A DNA stretch of 6,066 bases from CAVPRW01 sp046727435 [NCBI: bacterium] (GTDB lineage Bacteria; Tectomicrobia; Entotheonellia; J063). Position 1 is the first letter of the stretch. Every line of letters begins with the position of its first letter. A program made the translations under genes and the position numbers. The stretch covers positions 1 through 6,066 of the forward strand of contig JBKPCR010000306.1 of the NCBI GenBank assembly GCA_046727435.1, read 5' to 3'. The notes under the pieces were generated by a model that did not search any database, had not been told where the DNA came from, and saw only the letters and a list, made by a program, of their open reading frames with translations. Positions 5,749 through 6,066 of this stretch are shown in pieces.

Positions 5749-6066
5749 ATGCTACGATTGAATAACATCGAAGTCATCTACAGCGATGTCATTTTGGTGC
5801 TGAAGGGGCTTTCGCTCGAGGTGCCCAAGGGGCAAATCGTTGCCCTGCTGGGGGCCAACGGAGCCGGGAAGACGACCACCCTGAAGGCGATTTCCGGCTT
5901 GCTGAAAACGGAAAATGGCCAGGTGACCAGCGGCAGCGTCGAGTTGATGGGGCGGCGCATCGACGGCATGGATCCCGACCGCATCTGCCGCCTGGGCATT
6001 CTGCAAGTCATGGAAGGGCGCAAGGTCCTGGAGAGTCTCACCGTGGAGGAAAACCTGCGCATCGGG
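5749..6066 (+). CDS. livF: LivF-type ABC transporter ATP-binding protein (5' part, runs off window)
   Basis: Second ATPase subunit of the importer, cut by the window end after 106 codons; LivF proteins are usually about 235-260 residues. The protein starts MLRLNNIEVIYSDVILVLKG, a typical LivF opening with the aromatic A-loop Tyr11. It continues with VPKGQIVALL, Walker A GANGAGKTTT (35-44), and SGSVELMGRRIDG (61-73). The Q-loop region is ILQVMEGRKVLESLTVEENL (84-103), with Gln86 as the Q-loop glutamine; EGR plus LTVEENL is characteristic of LivF. The signature, Walker B and switch His lie beyond the window. The start is 23 bases after the binding-protein stop, so cotranscription is likely. The ribosome-binding site is poor: the nearest AGG (5729-5731) is 17 bases away. 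No alternative start fits the family better. Confidence 0.94.
   Translation, partial: MLRLNNIEVIYSDVILVLKGLSLEVPKGQIVALLGANGAGKTTTLKAISGLLKTENGQVTSGSVELMGRRIDGMDPDRICRLGILQVMEGRKVLESLTVEENLRIG

Overview
The window is one co-directional (+ strand) stretch of an operon for an ABC importer of the branched-chain amino acid (HAAT/Liv) family. It is cut by both window edges. The order is livG (3' part) - AMP-forming acyl-CoA ligase - livH - livM - periplasmic substrate-binding protein - livF (5' part). All five classes of Liv subunit are represented: two ATPases, two permeases and one binding protein. The extra member is a complete 604-residue acyl-CoA ligase between livG and livH.

Layout: 1-492 is the C-terminal 163 codons of LivG. 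511-2325 is the ligase. 2343-3242 is LivH, whose reading frame extends back to overlap the ligase stop. 3243-3331 is a spacer holding an imperfect palindrome of TGAG-containing heptamers. 3332-4375 is LivM. 4376-4528 is a longer spacer with a second, related element that runs up to a strong ribosome-binding site. 4529-5725 is the secreted binding protein. 5749-6066 is the N-terminal 106 codons of LivF. No stretch over 300 bases lacks a gene. I see no tRNA, rRNA, CRISPR array, transposase or convincing terminator.

How it works together: the binding protein should capture a ligand in the periplasm and deliver it to the LivH/LivM channel, powered by LivG/LivF. The ligand may not be a branched-chain amino acid. 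Many transporters of this family carry aromatic or aliphatic carboxylates, and the embedded ligase suggests an imported carboxylate that is activated to its CoA thioester on entry. This is inference; the sequence does not identify the ligand.

Organism: a Gram-negative-type (diderm) bacterium with moderately high GC, judged from the Sec signal peptide with an AXA site and the periplasmic binding protein. The gene order and the TGAG heptamer hairpins would suit an environmental proteobacterium, Desulfobacterota-like lineage or Methylomirabilota/Rokubacteria-like lineage, but this is a weak guess. The system is mostly a recognisable transporter operon. The two points most worth checking are the ligase-transporter coupling and the paired heptamer repeat elements flanking livM.
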